From assembly GCA_963728295.1 (NCBI GenBank), contig CAVSKB010000011.1, positions 682,001 through 746,000 on the forward strand: a DNA stretch of 64,000 bases, given 5' to 3'. Source of the DNA: DATJKD01 sp963728295 (GTDB lineage Bacteria; Pseudomonadota; Gammaproteobacteria; Steroidobacterales; Steroidobacteraceae). Positions 55,585-63,774 of the stretch are shown piece after piece (the first letter of the stretch is position 1; each line of letters starts with the position of its first letter). The notes under the pieces were generated by a model that worked only from the letters and a program-made list of their open reading frames with translations, had not been told where the DNA came from and ran no database searches. The position numbers were made by a program, and so were the translations under genes.

Positions 55585-57336
55585 TCAGTGCGCGTCGAGC
55601 CAGAGCTCGAGCGCCATCAGCACCCAGACCAACTCGCCGTAGTAGGCAGCATGACCCTCGCGGTGTAACCGCAGCGTTTCCTTGAGGAAGCCGCTCCTGA
55701 AAATCCCGCGCGCCGCGAGCGAATCGAGTGCGGTCTCCGACATCCGGCGCAGGCCCGGATGCGTTCGCGTCCACACGCCGAAAGGCATACCGAACCCGTG
55801 CTTGGTCTTACGGATGATCTCGGGCGGAAGCAGGCCGCGCGTGGCGTTCTTGTAGAAACCGCGAAGCTCGCCGTTCTGCATCTTCAGGTGGCCCGGGAGC
55901 CTGCAGGCCAGATCCACGAGCGCGTGATCGAGCATCGGGTACGCAACCCGGATTCCCGCCGCACGACACGCGGTGTTAACCTTGACGAGGTCGTTGTCGT
56001 GCAGCGTAAACGCCCAGTCGAGAAACAGCATGCGGTTGATCGCGTCGCCGCGCTCCGGCGCCGCGTATTCCTCGCGCCACAGCCGCAACGGCTCTGCGCT
56101 GTCCACCGACTCGAGAAACAGCGGTGCGAAGACTTCGGACGGGGCGTGGCGGTGCAGGTAGTTATAGCTCTGCAGCCGGTCCGGCAGCGGCACGCGTGCC
56201 TGCTCAATGTAGCGCGCCATCTTGCCGAAGGCGGACGCGGGCGATGAGCGCCCGAGCGGATCGACGATGGGTTCGAGTACGCCGCGACGCAGCACCGGCG
56301 GGATGCGCTGATACCGCTCGAACAAGAGCTGCTTGGCGTAGCGTGAATTGCCCGCGAAGAGCTCGTCGCCGCCATCGCCGGCGAGCAGGCAGGAAACGCC
56401 CGCCGCGCGTGCCAGCGTTGCGCAGCGGTAGGCCGCGGCGACCGAAGAGTTCCCGAACGGCTCGTCCGTTGCGCGCAGCAGCGGCGGCGTCACCTCGAGT
56501 ACCTCGTCGGGCGTCAGATAGTGCTCGTGCTCCTCGAGCCCGAAATGCCGTGCGGCGATGCGGGCATAGTGCATCTCGTCGTAGCCATCGGCGTCGAAGC
56601 CGATGGAGAAACTGCGTGCGCGGTCCGGGCCCAGCCTCCGCGCCATCAGCCCGGCGACCGTCGAGCTGTCGAGACCGCCGCTCAGGAACGCGCCGATCGC
56701 AGATTCGCCTTCCATCGAGCGACCGACGGCGGCGTCGAGCGTCTCGACCAGCGACCCGGCGATAGCATGCGCCGCGCCCTCCATTCGCTCGGCGAAGGTC
56801 TCGAGCCGATAGCGCTGTACCGTGACCGCGCCGGCCTTCACCCGCAGGAAATGGGCGCGTGGCAGTTTCGCGACGCGGCGGTAGATGCACAGCGGACTCG
56901 GAACGTGATGAAAGTACACGTACGCGTAGAGAGCGGCCGGGTCGATGTCCGGCCGGCCCGCGGTGAACGGAAGCACGTCGGAGGCACGACTCGCGACCCG
57001 GAGCAGGGTCCCGTCGCGCGACCAGTAGAGCGCGTGCACGCCCATGCGGTCGACCGAAGCGAGAATCTCCCCTCGGTCGAGATCGACTATGACGCCGGCG
57101 GCTGCGATTCCGTCGAGGTCGGGCCACGCGCCCGGCGCGCGCTGCCAGGCTTCGAGCCAGCGGTGCGCGATGCGCGTCGCGGCGGGGCGGCCGGTGGCAT
57201 CCGGCGCGGCGGGGTCTGCGGTGCAGAGCGCAGCAATCCGACCGTCGTCGCTCCACACGGGGGAGGGGTCAGTGGCGTCGACCGCTCCGTGGCGCTCCGC
57301 GCCGCGGAGCGCGGCGAGGTCGATGCACAACCGCAC
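55585..57336 (-). CDS. Asparagine-synthetase-like protein with degenerate glutaminase domain
   Basis: 583 residues. The synthetase domain is intact: PP-loop SGGLDSSTVAG (about 219-229), YDEMHYARIAARHFG, ATDEPFGNSS, LLAGDGGDELFAGNSRYAKQ and IRKTKHGFGMPFGVW. The N-terminal glutaminase is not: the mature catalytic Cys2 of class II enzymes is missing (MRLCIDLAAL in place of MCGI), and the domain is shortened to about 165 residues, keeping only the VDRMGVHALYWSRDG part. It should activate a carboxylate with ATP but use ammonia or another nucleophile, as in beta-lactam-synthetase-like relatives. It is the last gene of the minus-strand operon, 11 bases after the TPR gene. Confidence 0.82.
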   Translation of the reverse strand: MRLCIDLAALRGAERHGAVDATDPSPVWSDDGRIAALCTADPAAPDATGRPAATRIAHRWLEAWQRAPGAWPDLDGIAAAGVIVDLDRGEILASVDRMGVHALYWSRDGTLLRVASRASDVLPFTAGRPDIDPAALYAYVYFHHVPSPLCIYRRVAKLPRAHFLRVKAGAVTVQRYRLETFAERMEGAAHAIAGSLVETLDAAVGRSMEGESAIGAFLSGGLDSSTVAGLMARRLGPDRARSFSIGFDADGYDEMHYARIAARHFGLEEHEHYLTPDEVLEVTPPLLRATDEPFGNSSVAAAYRCATLARAAGVSCLLAGDGGDELFAGNSRYAKQLLFERYQRIPPVLRRGVLEPIVDPLGRSSPASAFGKMARYIEQARVPLPDRLQSYNYLHRHAPSEVFAPLFLESVDSAEPLRLWREEYAAPERGDAINRMLFLDWAFTLHDNDLVKVNTACRAAGIRVAYPMLDHALVDLACRLPGHLKMQNGELRGFYKNATRGLLPPEIIRKTKHGFGMPFGVWTRTHPGLRRMSETALDSLAARGIFRSGFLKETLRLHREGHAAYYGELVWVLMALELWLDAH

Positions 57337-57347
57337 CGGCTGCGCTC

Positions 57348-58025
57348 CTAGGATTCCGGGATCTGGACCCCGGCCTTGACGAGTTTGTCGCGCAGTGCCG
57401 GAAGCGGGTATCCGCCGGCGTACGCCTTCGCCGCGTAGGTCGCGGCCTGGTCGAGATTGTCACGCTGAAACTCGAGCAGTCCGCGATTGTAGTAGAGCTC
57501 GGGAGTGTCGAGACCGAGTTCTTCCGCGCGCGTGTACATCGCGAGGGCCTGGTCGTATCTCTTGGCGCGATGCAGATACGTACCGAAGAGCATGTAGAGA
57601 CGCGCATCCTTCGGACGGAACGCGAACGCACGCTCGAAGTAACAGTCGACGGTGAGGTAGCGGTCCGACTCACCGGGCTTCTGCAGCTGGAAGCGCGCCA
57701 TGGAATCGAGTGCGCCGTAGTGATTCGGGATATGGCGCAGCGTGTAATGTATGTCGCCCGGCAACTCGGCGGTAGAACCGCGGATCAGCGCCGCGACTTC
57801 CGGGGTGAAATGGTGCTTGACGACGATGTCGATCTTTCCCTTGTCCGCCGGATCGTTGATGTCGATCGGGCGGCGGAAATTGTTCTGATCGAGCGGACCC
57901 CCGCAGAGAGCATGCACCGGGCCCGACGTCCCGAGCACGAAAAGCAGCAGCACCCAGGCCGCGCCGCGGCGCACCGGGTGCGCGGACAGCGCAGCTTGTC
58001 GGGTCGATGGGAATGAGTTGCTCAT
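57348..58025 (-). CDS. Exported TPR protein of unknown function
   Basis: 225 residues from ATG 58025, chosen because it is followed by a Sec signal peptide (RGAAWVLLLFVLGTSGPVHA, cut before LCGGPL). The upstream open frame (to 58232) has no such sense. The mature part begins LCGGPLDQNNFRRPIDINDP, then HHFTPEVAALIRGST and HYTLRHIPNHYGALDSMARF. Three or four TPR-like helical pairs follow (RPKDARLYMLFGTYLHRAKR, ALAMYTRAEELGLDTPELYY, LDQAATYAAKAYAGG). The C-terminus matches tetratricopeptide proteins found in EPS regions. Likely periplasmic; partner unknown. Confidence 0.7.
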   Translation of the reverse strand: MSNSFPSTRQAALSAHPVRRGAAWVLLLFVLGTSGPVHALCGGPLDQNNFRRPIDINDPADKGKIDIVVKHHFTPEVAALIRGSTAELPGDIHYTLRHIPNHYGALDSMARFQLQKPGESDRYLTVDCYFERAFAFRPKDARLYMLFGTYLHRAKRYDQALAMYTRAEELGLDTPELYYNRGLLEFQRDNLDQAATYAAKAYAGGYPLPALRDKLVKAGVQIPES

Positions 58026-58134
58026 GATTTGCCCATTAGACCAGCATCGGCGACCCGCGTTCCGCAACCCGGTCACAACCGGCCGAGGTTTACCCACGCG
58101 GTCCTGACTAGTTACCACAGTTGCGCACGTCGAG

Positions 58135-58842
58135 TCACGGTGACCGGTCCGACCCCCGCAAGCCCGTGCGGGCATCCGGGGCCAGGATGGGACCTGTGCG
58201 TCCGGGCAGGGAGAAGTGCAGGCGTGGCGCAATCGAGGAAATCATCAGCTGGCAATTGAACAGAATCAGAAACAATCCCCAGCCCACGGGCCTTGCCCCC
58301 ATACGGGCCTGGGAGGCGCTCGAAGCGAGGTTGAAGCTGGAGATGCGGCTGACGCTCCAGTGGTAGCCGCGCTCCCTGAGAAGCTCGTAGGCCGCGTCCC
58401 AGAGCCGAGCGAAGAGGAGCCCGCCGCGCTGCTCCGGAAGGATGAATATGTCGTAATCCCAGGCGGCGCAACCGCGCGGTTGCGGGTCAAACCTTGCGCG
58501 AACTTCGTCCTCCTCGTAGGCGCTGGTCGCGATCCACATGCAGGCCAGAAGCCGGTCCTGCCTGACCGCGCCGAGGCAGATATCGCCGTTTCCGAGGCGA
58601 GCTGCGATCAGCTCCGGGTTGCGAGGTATCTGTGCGAGGACGGGGTCCCCCGGGTCGAGCGCGCGTATCGCGACAGTACTCGCGCGTCTCGGTATCAGGC
58701 GGCCCTCCGGTACAGGTTGCGACCAGAACGTGTACTTAAGGAGTCGCGAACGGTTTCCCGGCAGACGCCGCAGGAAGCGCGCCAGCAGGTAGAGTGCTGC
58801 ATCGACGGGACCGAAATCCCGCAGCCTCGGTTTACCCGTCAC
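58135..58842 (-). CDS. GNAT-like acyltransferase, paralogue of the gene at 21485
   Basis: 235 residues from GTG 58842. The core AWDYDIFILPEQRGGLLFAR, then LRERGYHWSVSRISSFNLAS and QARMGARPVGWGLFLILFNC, corresponds residue by residue to the 21485-22183 protein (AWDFDMWITPDDRIGFVFAR). GNAT motif A appears in SYEEDEVRARF-type sequence (YEEDEVRARFDPQPRGCA). It leads the minus-strand operon with the TPR and asparagine-synthetase-like genes, 109 bases before the TPR ATG. It starts only 44 bases from the divergent kelch-like gene, so their promoters overlap. The substrate is probably a sugar or peptide intermediate of EPS. Confidence 0.65.
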   Translation of the reverse strand: MTGKPRLRDFGPVDAALYLLARFLRRLPGNRSRLLKYTFWSQPVPEGRLIPRRASTVAIRALDPGDPVLAQIPRNPELIAARLGNGDICLGAVRQDRLLACMWIATSAYEEDEVRARFDPQPRGCAAWDYDIFILPEQRGGLLFARLWDAAYELLRERGYHWSVSRISSFNLASSASQARMGARPVGWGLFLILFNCQLMISSIAPRLHFSLPGRTGPILAPDARTGLRGSDRSP

Positions 58843-58886
58843 GAGGAGACCGCGTTCGTGATCGCAGTGCGCATCCGCCGAATCAT

Positions 58887-59963
58887 ATGTTGAAGCATCT
58901 GTTCCTGGGCAGCATCGTGCTGGCAGTGCGCGCCCAGGGCGCAGGCTTGCCCGAGATTCCGCCAGGGCACTGGTACGAAATACCGGATTCGAGCCTGGCC
59001 GCTTCCAGGTTGCTCGAAGGCATGGACCGCTCGGTGAACAGGCTCACCGCGTGGAGCAGCGCGGCGCTCGATCCGGGAACGAACCGCCTGTTCGTGTGGG
59101 GTGGCGGGCACGCGGACTATGCCGGCAACGAGGTCTACGCGTTCGACATCGAGGCGCTGCGGTGGGAGCGGCTGTCCGACGCAGCGCATCCAGACCGCGA
59201 ACGAACCGACACCTACTCGGACGGGAGCCCCCGATCTCGGCACACGTACGACTACATCGAGTTCGTGCCATCCGCGAACCGCCTGATGTCCTTCGGCGGC
59301 GCGGCGCTCTACCCGTACGGCAACACCTCCACGCGCCGGATCTCCGAGTTCGATCAAGGATCGCGCGGCTGGGTCACGGGTCGACGTGCGGACGTGCCGG
59401 CCGGTGGCAATATGATCGGCGCCCATGCGCGGCTCGATTCTTCATCCGGTGACGTTTACTTTCTGGCGGGTCAGCGCGCCCCGCTCATGCGCTACTCGCC
59501 CGCGGGCGATCGCTGGCGCGAGGGCTGGGGTGTTCACTATGTGCGAGTGCATGCCACGGCGGCCATCGATCCGAAGCGCCGATTCTTCGTTCTGATCGGC
59601 AGCGGCACCGGCGCACCGCAGGCGCTCAGGTGGGATCTCGATCGTCCCGGCCCGGCGACCGATCTGCGGTCCGTTACCTCTGGTGACAAGGAGATCGAGG
59701 GGGCGTATGCGCCGGGTTTCGATTACCACCCCGCGTCCGGCGTGTTCGTCGCCTGGTCGGGTGGTGCGGACGTCCACGTGCTCGACCCCGCGAGCTGGCG
59801 ATGGACGCGCCGCGCGCCGGCGCCCGGAAATCGCACGGTCCCCGGACCGCAGCTGTCTACAGGCACGTATGGAAGATTCCGCTACGTCCCGGCGTTGGAC
59901 CTGTTCGTCCTGATGAATGGCGTGGAGCGAAACGTATTCGTATACCGGCTCGCGCCGCTATAA
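58887..59963 (+). CDS. Exported kelch-like beta-propeller protein
   Basis: 358 residues from ATG 58887, which gives a signal peptide (MLKHLFLGSIVLAVRAQGAG). The mature part has kelch/galactose-oxidase-like blades: WSSAALDPGTNRLFVWGGGH, YIEFVPSANRLMSFGGAALY, HARLDSSSGDVYFLAGQ, HATAAIDPKRRFFVLIGSG, FDYHPASGVFVAWSGGADVH and YGRFRYVPALDLFVLMNGVE. The G-G or GG-H ends of each blade are typical. It may bind or modify exported polysaccharide. A homologous C-terminus is encoded at 63775-64000. It precedes the acyl carrier protein gene by 9 bases. Confidence 0.72.
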   Translation: MLKHLFLGSIVLAVRAQGAGLPEIPPGHWYEIPDSSLAASRLLEGMDRSVNRLTAWSSAALDPGTNRLFVWGGGHADYAGNEVYAFDIEALRWERLSDAAHPDRERTDTYSDGSPRSRHTYDYIEFVPSANRLMSFGGAALYPYGNTSTRRISEFDQGSRGWVTGRRADVPAGGNMIGAHARLDSSSGDVYFLAGQRAPLMRYSPAGDRWREGWGVHYVRVHATAAIDPKRRFFVLIGSGTGAPQALRWDLDRPGPATDLRSVTSGDKEIEGAYAPGFDYHPASGVFVAWSGGADVHVLDPASWRWTRRAPAPGNRTVPGPQLSTGTYGRFRYVPALDLFVLMNGVERNVFVYRLAPL

Positions 59964-59972
59964 TTTCCCGCT

Positions 59973-60236
59973 ATGCCCGCAAACGACCAGACCATAGACG
60001 GCGTACGTGCCGTCCTGACACGCAGCCTGCAGCTCGGCAACCGCGGCGGTGCGCTCGAGCGCTCAACACCTTTGCTGGGCAACCTTCCGGAGCTCGATTC
60101 GATGGCCGTGGTCCACGTGCTCGCAGCCATCGAGGAGCAGTTCGGAATCGTTGTAGCGGACGACGACGTGTCGGCCGAGACCTTCTCGACCTTCGGCAGC
60201 CTCGCGGACTTTGTCGAATCGAAGCTCGCTGTCTGA
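59973..60236 (+). CDS. Acyl carrier protein
   Basis: 87 residues. Helix I, then the phosphopantetheine attachment site LPELDSMAVVHVLAAIEE with Ser43, then EQFGIVVADDDVSAETFSTF and FGSLADFVESKL. This is a complete single ACP domain. Exosortase A loci often carry such an ACP together with an acyl-activating ligase and two hydrolases; only the hydrolases follow here. It may carry an acyl group for glycan or protein decoration. Its end overlaps the frame of the next gene. Confidence 0.9.
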   Translation: MPANDQTIDGVRAVLTRSLQLGNRGGALERSTPLLGNLPELDSMAVVHVLAAIEEQFGIVVADDDVSAETFSTFGSLADFVESKLAV

Positions 60237-61092
60237 GGTCCGGCGCGAATCAGCGGGGGCCAGCCATTTGACCGGGCCCGATCCGTACGTACTTGCCGGC
60301 TCCGCCGGTTCGCTGTTCGCGCTGCACTTCGCCGCGGCCGGCACCTCACGACGCGCCGTGCTGATGCTGCCTCCATTTGCCGAGGAGCTCAACAAGTCGC
60401 GGCGAATGCTCTCGCTCGCGGCTCGCGCGCTGCAGGGCGCCGGGATGGACGTGCTCATGATCGATCTCTTCGGCACGGGTGACAGCGGCGGCGATTTCGG
60501 CGATGCGACGCTTGCGATCTGGCGCGACGATCTGCGTCGCGGCGCCGACTGGCTCGCACGGCGCGGCGTGACACGCCTCGACGTGCTCGCCGTCCGCGGA
60601 GGCGCGTTGCTGCTCGACCGCTTCGCGCCGCCGCCGGGCATGGCGCACGGGCGCGTCGTTATGTGGCAACCGGTCCTCAGCGGTCCGCTGCTGATCGCGC
60701 AGTTCCTGCGGCTCCGGGTCGCCGAGAGCATGACGGTGAGCGATCGTTCGGCGAATTCGCCCGATACGCGCGCGCTGCTCGAATCTGAGGGCAGCGTCGA
60801 AGTCGCGGGCTACGTGGTCAACCGCGAGCTGGTCCGCGCGCTCGAGGACATCACCGATCCCGTGAGCAATGCAGGCGGCTGGGAGGCCTGGGGCTGGTTC
60901 GAGGTGTCGGGGCCGGGCGTCAACACGCCCGGTGTCGCCGCCCAGCGGGCGATCGCGGCAATGCGTGCGCGAGGCATGCAGGTGCGCGAGTCGTGCCTGG
61001 AAGGCGAGCCCTTCTGGGCGACGCCCGAGATCGCCGTCGTCCCGGCGCTCGTCGATGCGACGGTCGAGTGCCTGGCGAGGCCGGACGCTTGA
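60211..61092 (+). CDS. Exosortase-A-associated hydrolase 2 (alpha/beta fold)
   Basis: Up to 293 residues from TTG 60211; TTG 60268 after a GGGGG stretch is the other possible start. The alpha/beta-hydrolase start AVLMLPPFAEELNKSRRMLS is typical of this group, followed by VLMIDLFGTGDSGGDFGDA. The usual nucleophile elbow GxSxG is not seen: the corresponding place reads LAVRGGALLL. So catalysis may be lost or unusual. It lies between the ACP and hydrolase 1 genes, the standard arrangement of the exosortase A accessory genes. It ends in a TTGA overlap with the next gene. Confidence 0.82.
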   Translation: MSNRSSLSEVRRESAGASHLTGPDPYVLAGSAGSLFALHFAAAGTSRRAVLMLPPFAEELNKSRRMLSLAARALQGAGMDVLMIDLFGTGDSGGDFGDATLAIWRDDLRRGADWLARRGVTRLDVLAVRGGALLLDRFAPPPGMAHGRVVMWQPVLSGPLLIAQFLRLRVAESMTVSDRSANSPDTRALLESEGSVEVAGYVVNRELVRALEDITDPVSNAGGWEAWGWFEVSGPGVNTPGVAAQRAIAAMRARGMQVRESCLEGEPFWATPEIAVVPALVDATVECLARPDA

Positions 61093-61937
61093 ATCCCGAG
61101 GAGCCTGTCTGTATCGAGTCGCAGGGCGAGCGCTTGATCGGCGTCCTGCACCGGCCGCAGACCCTGTCGGGCGCATCGCGCGGCGTGGTAATCGTCGTGG
61201 GCGGTCCGCAATATCGCATCGGCAGTCACCGCCAGTTCGTGCTGCTGGCGCGCGCGCTCGCAGCGCGCGGCACCCCGGTGCTGCGCTTCGATCTTGCGGG
61301 CATGGGCGACAGCGACGGAGAGTTCGCCGGCTTCGAGCGTTCCGCTGCCGACATTCGCGCCGCGATCGACGCACTCCAGCACGGGGAACGCAGTGTGCGC
61401 GAAGTGTGTCTATGGGGGCTCTGCGACGGAGCATCCGCCGCCCTGATGTATGCCCCGCAGGATCCGCGAGTGTCGCATCTGGTACTGGTGAATCCCTGGG
61501 TGCGCACGAGCGCGGGCCAGGCTCAGGCGTATCTCGACGGGTACTATGGCCGCAAGCTCCGCAGCCGCGGATTCTGGAGACGGATGGCGGGGGATCCCTC
61601 GGCCATCTTGAAGGCCGCAGGCGGTTTCATCTCGAACCTCCGCCTGGCGCGGCAGACGCCGGAGCCGGAGGCGGACGGCAACGGGGACGACGAGCACTTT
61701 CTCGGGCGGATGCTGGCCGGCGCCTGCGTGTTCAAGGGTCGCGTGCTCCTGCTCCTGAGCGGCAGGGACATGGTGGCCACCGAGTTCGAATTGCTTCTCG
61801 AGCGCTCCGAGGAGTGGCGGGTCGCTCTGGGCCCGCCGCGCGTCGTCACGCGCAAGCTGCCCGAGGCGACCCACACCTTCTCGCGGCGGGTGTGGAGGGA
61901 CTGGGCGGCAGCGGCGACGGCGGATTTCATCGCATGA
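61089..61937 (+). CDS. Exosortase-A-associated hydrolase 1 (alpha/beta fold)
   Basis: 282 residues from TTG 61089, overlapping the previous stop. N-terminal GERLIGVLHRP and VVIVVGGPQYRIGSHRQFVL are characteristic, then PVLRFDLAGMGDSDGEFAGF. The nucleophile elbow is WGLCDGASAAL, with Cys where most alpha/beta hydrolases carry Ser. LLLLSGRDMVATEFELLLE near residue 228 supplies the Asp-containing loop, and a late His lies in ATHTFSRRVWRDW. A possible thioesterase acting on the ACP-bound group; this is inference from gene order. The stop overlaps the following sulfotransferase ATG (61934). Confidence 0.87.
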   Translation: MNPEEPVCIESQGERLIGVLHRPQTLSGASRGVVIVVGGPQYRIGSHRQFVLLARALAARGTPVLRFDLAGMGDSDGEFAGFERSAADIRAAIDALQHGERSVREVCLWGLCDGASAALMYAPQDPRVSHLVLVNPWVRTSAGQAQAYLDGYYGRKLRSRGFWRRMAGDPSAILKAAGGFISNLRLARQTPEPEADGNGDDEHFLGRMLAGACVFKGRVLLLLSGRDMVATEFELLLERSEEWRVALGPPRVVTRKLPEATHTFSRRVWRDWAAAATADFIA

Positions 61938-62734
61938 TGCTGCCGACGTTCATCGGGATCGGAGCGCAACGGGCCGGTACCACCTGGGCATACAACTGCC
62001 TCGCGCAGCACCCGGATGTGTACATGAGCGAGAAGAAGGAGCTGCATTTCTTCTACGCGCACTACGCACGCGGCCTCGACTGGTATGCAGCGCAGTTCAG
62101 CGCCGCGGGTGAGGCCGTCGCCCGCGGCGAAATCAGCCCGGACTACATGTACAGCCGCGAGGCGCTGGCGAACATCGCCCGGGACCTGGCGGGCGTCCGC
62201 CTGTTCGCGATTCTTCGCAATCCGATCGACCGCGCGATCTCGGCTTACGCGTTGCGCCAGGAGCGCAACCAGGGAATGAGCTTCGGCGAGGCCTGCCGGC
62301 GGTTTCCAGTTCTCATCGATCGTGGTCTGTACTGCGGCCATCTCGACATGATCGCCGAGTATTTTCCGGCGGAACGCCTCAAGGTGCTGCTGTACGACGA
62401 TCTCGTGGCGCGGCCCGGGGCGTTTCTCGACGAGCTCTACGGCTTCATCGGCGTGCGCAAGGGCATCAGGCCTCCCGCCATGGGTACGCGATACAACCGT
62501 GTCGTCTATCCCGGGCTGCAGAAGGCGCTGCTTGGAGCTCGTCTCGGCTGGATCATCGACGCGATCAAGGGCACGCCTGCCGGCACCTGGATCCGGCGGC
62601 GCAACAGCGTTGCACGACGCGGCAGCGGGGTCGCTACTGCCGCGGATCTCGAGTATCTGCGTGCTGCGTTTGCCGATGACGTGCGGGAGCTTTCGCGGCG
62701 GCTGGGCCGCGACCTCGGCGGATGGCTGAATTGA
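61934..62734 (+). CDS. PAPS-dependent sulfotransferase
   Basis: 266 residues from ATG 61934 (ATGA overlap). The 5'-phosphosulfate loop is GIGAQRAGTTWAYNCLAQHP (about 7-26) and the 3'-phosphate motif is LFAILRNPIDRAISAYALRQ (about 93-112). MSEKKELHFFYAHY fits the substrate-side segment of carbohydrate sulfotransferases, and LKVLLYDDLVARPGAFLDEL is the usual late strand. It probably sulfates the exopolysaccharide. It follows hydrolase 1 and precedes another sulfotransferase gene by 4 bases. Confidence 0.88.
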   Translation: MMLPTFIGIGAQRAGTTWAYNCLAQHPDVYMSEKKELHFFYAHYARGLDWYAAQFSAAGEAVARGEISPDYMYSREALANIARDLAGVRLFAILRNPIDRAISAYALRQERNQGMSFGEACRRFPVLIDRGLYCGHLDMIAEYFPAERLKVLLYDDLVARPGAFLDELYGFIGVRKGIRPPAMGTRYNRVVYPGLQKALLGARLGWIIDAIKGTPAGTWIRRRNSVARRGSGVATAADLEYLRAAFADDVRELSRRLGRDLGGWLN

Positions 62735-62738
62735 AGTG

Positions 62739-63755
62739 ATGGCGCCGCGCGCACCAATCCTGCTGTTCGGCATGCCGAGGTCCGGCACGACCTGGCTCGG
62801 CAAGATCTTCGACAGCCATCCGGAAGTTCTCTACCGGCACGAGCCAGATACCTGGCAGCGCCTTACCGACGTGCCGATAGTCGCGGGTCGCGCCACCAGC
62901 CCGATACACGCGGCGCGTCTGCAGGCCTTCGTCGAGTCGTTGCCGGCGATACGGGCCGACCGCGTCTGCGGCAAGCGGCCCTTGTTTCCGAAATCGTACG
63001 CGACGCGATCGGCGGTGCGCCGCTATGCGATCGCATCGATGCTGTACAAGGCTGTCGCACGCGCGGGTCTCAGGACCGATCCACCTACGCCACCGCAGCC
63101 CGGTGATGGCAAGGACTATCGACTGGCGTGGAAGTCGATCGAGTCGCTGGGCCGCCTTGGCCTGGTGCTCGAGAGCCTGCCCGACGCACGTTCGGTGCAT
63201 ATCGTTCGCCACCCCTGCGGCTATGTCGCATCCGTGCTGCGCGGTGAGGCTGCGGCGCGTTTCGATCACAATGCGGCGGCCGCGGATTTCCCGATCTACG
63301 AGATGTTGTCCGGGACGGCACCTGCCCGCCGGCGCGGCCTGACGCTCGATCGGTTCCGCGTCATGCCGGTCGTCGAGCGACTCGCGTGGCGCTGGGTGAT
63401 CTTCAACGAGTTCGCGTCGGAGGACACCACTGGCGAGCCCCGTAACCGCGTCCTGTACTACGAAGAACTCTGCGCGTCACCTGAATCCGTCACGCGCGCA
63501 TTGTTCGATTTCTGCGCGCTCGGCTGGAGCGAGCAGACGGCGCAGTTCCTGCACAGCAGCACCACGCGGAGCCGCGACGACTATTACAGCGTGTTCAAGG
63601 ATCCGCTTGCGAGTGCCTGGCGCTGGCAGTCCGAGCTCTCCGCGGAGGACGCGGCGATCGTGGCCCGCGTCACCGCGGATTCCGCGCCAGCGCGGCCCTA
63701 TTTCGTGCCCAGTACGTGGAATCGTCCAGCGACCGGATTCGGTTCGCCCGGCTGA
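62739..63755 (+). CDS. Sulfotransferase-family protein
   Basis: 338 residues from ATG 62739; GTG 62736 is adjacent. The 5'-phosphosulfate loop LLFGMPRSGTTWLGKIFDSH (about 8-27) is a textbook match, and ARSVHIVRHPCGYVASVLRG (about 149-168) fits the 3'-phosphate motif. RVLYYEELCASPESVTRALF near residue 235 is the late strand of the fold. It is larger than its neighbour and only distantly similar to it, so substrate positions probably differ. It is the last gene of the plus-strand operon. Confidence 0.87.
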   Translation: MAPRAPILLFGMPRSGTTWLGKIFDSHPEVLYRHEPDTWQRLTDVPIVAGRATSPIHAARLQAFVESLPAIRADRVCGKRPLFPKSYATRSAVRRYAIASMLYKAVARAGLRTDPPTPPQPGDGKDYRLAWKSIESLGRLGLVLESLPDARSVHIVRHPCGYVASVLRGEAAARFDHNAAAADFPIYEMLSGTAPARRRGLTLDRFRVMPVVERLAWRWVIFNEFASEDTTGEPRNRVLYYEELCASPESVTRALFDFCALGWSEQTAQFLHSSTTRSRDDYYSVFKDPLASAWRWQSELSAEDAAIVARVTADSAPARPYFVPSTWNRPATGFGSPG

Positions 63756-63774
63756 ACGATGCGCCTGCGCCGAA

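Noticed and set aside
60869..62734. 621-codon open frame joining the hydrolase region to a sulfotransferase
   Set aside because: Only the part from ATG 61934 is family-like. The first 355 codons are out of frame with hydrolases 1 and 2, which are both intact in their own frames.
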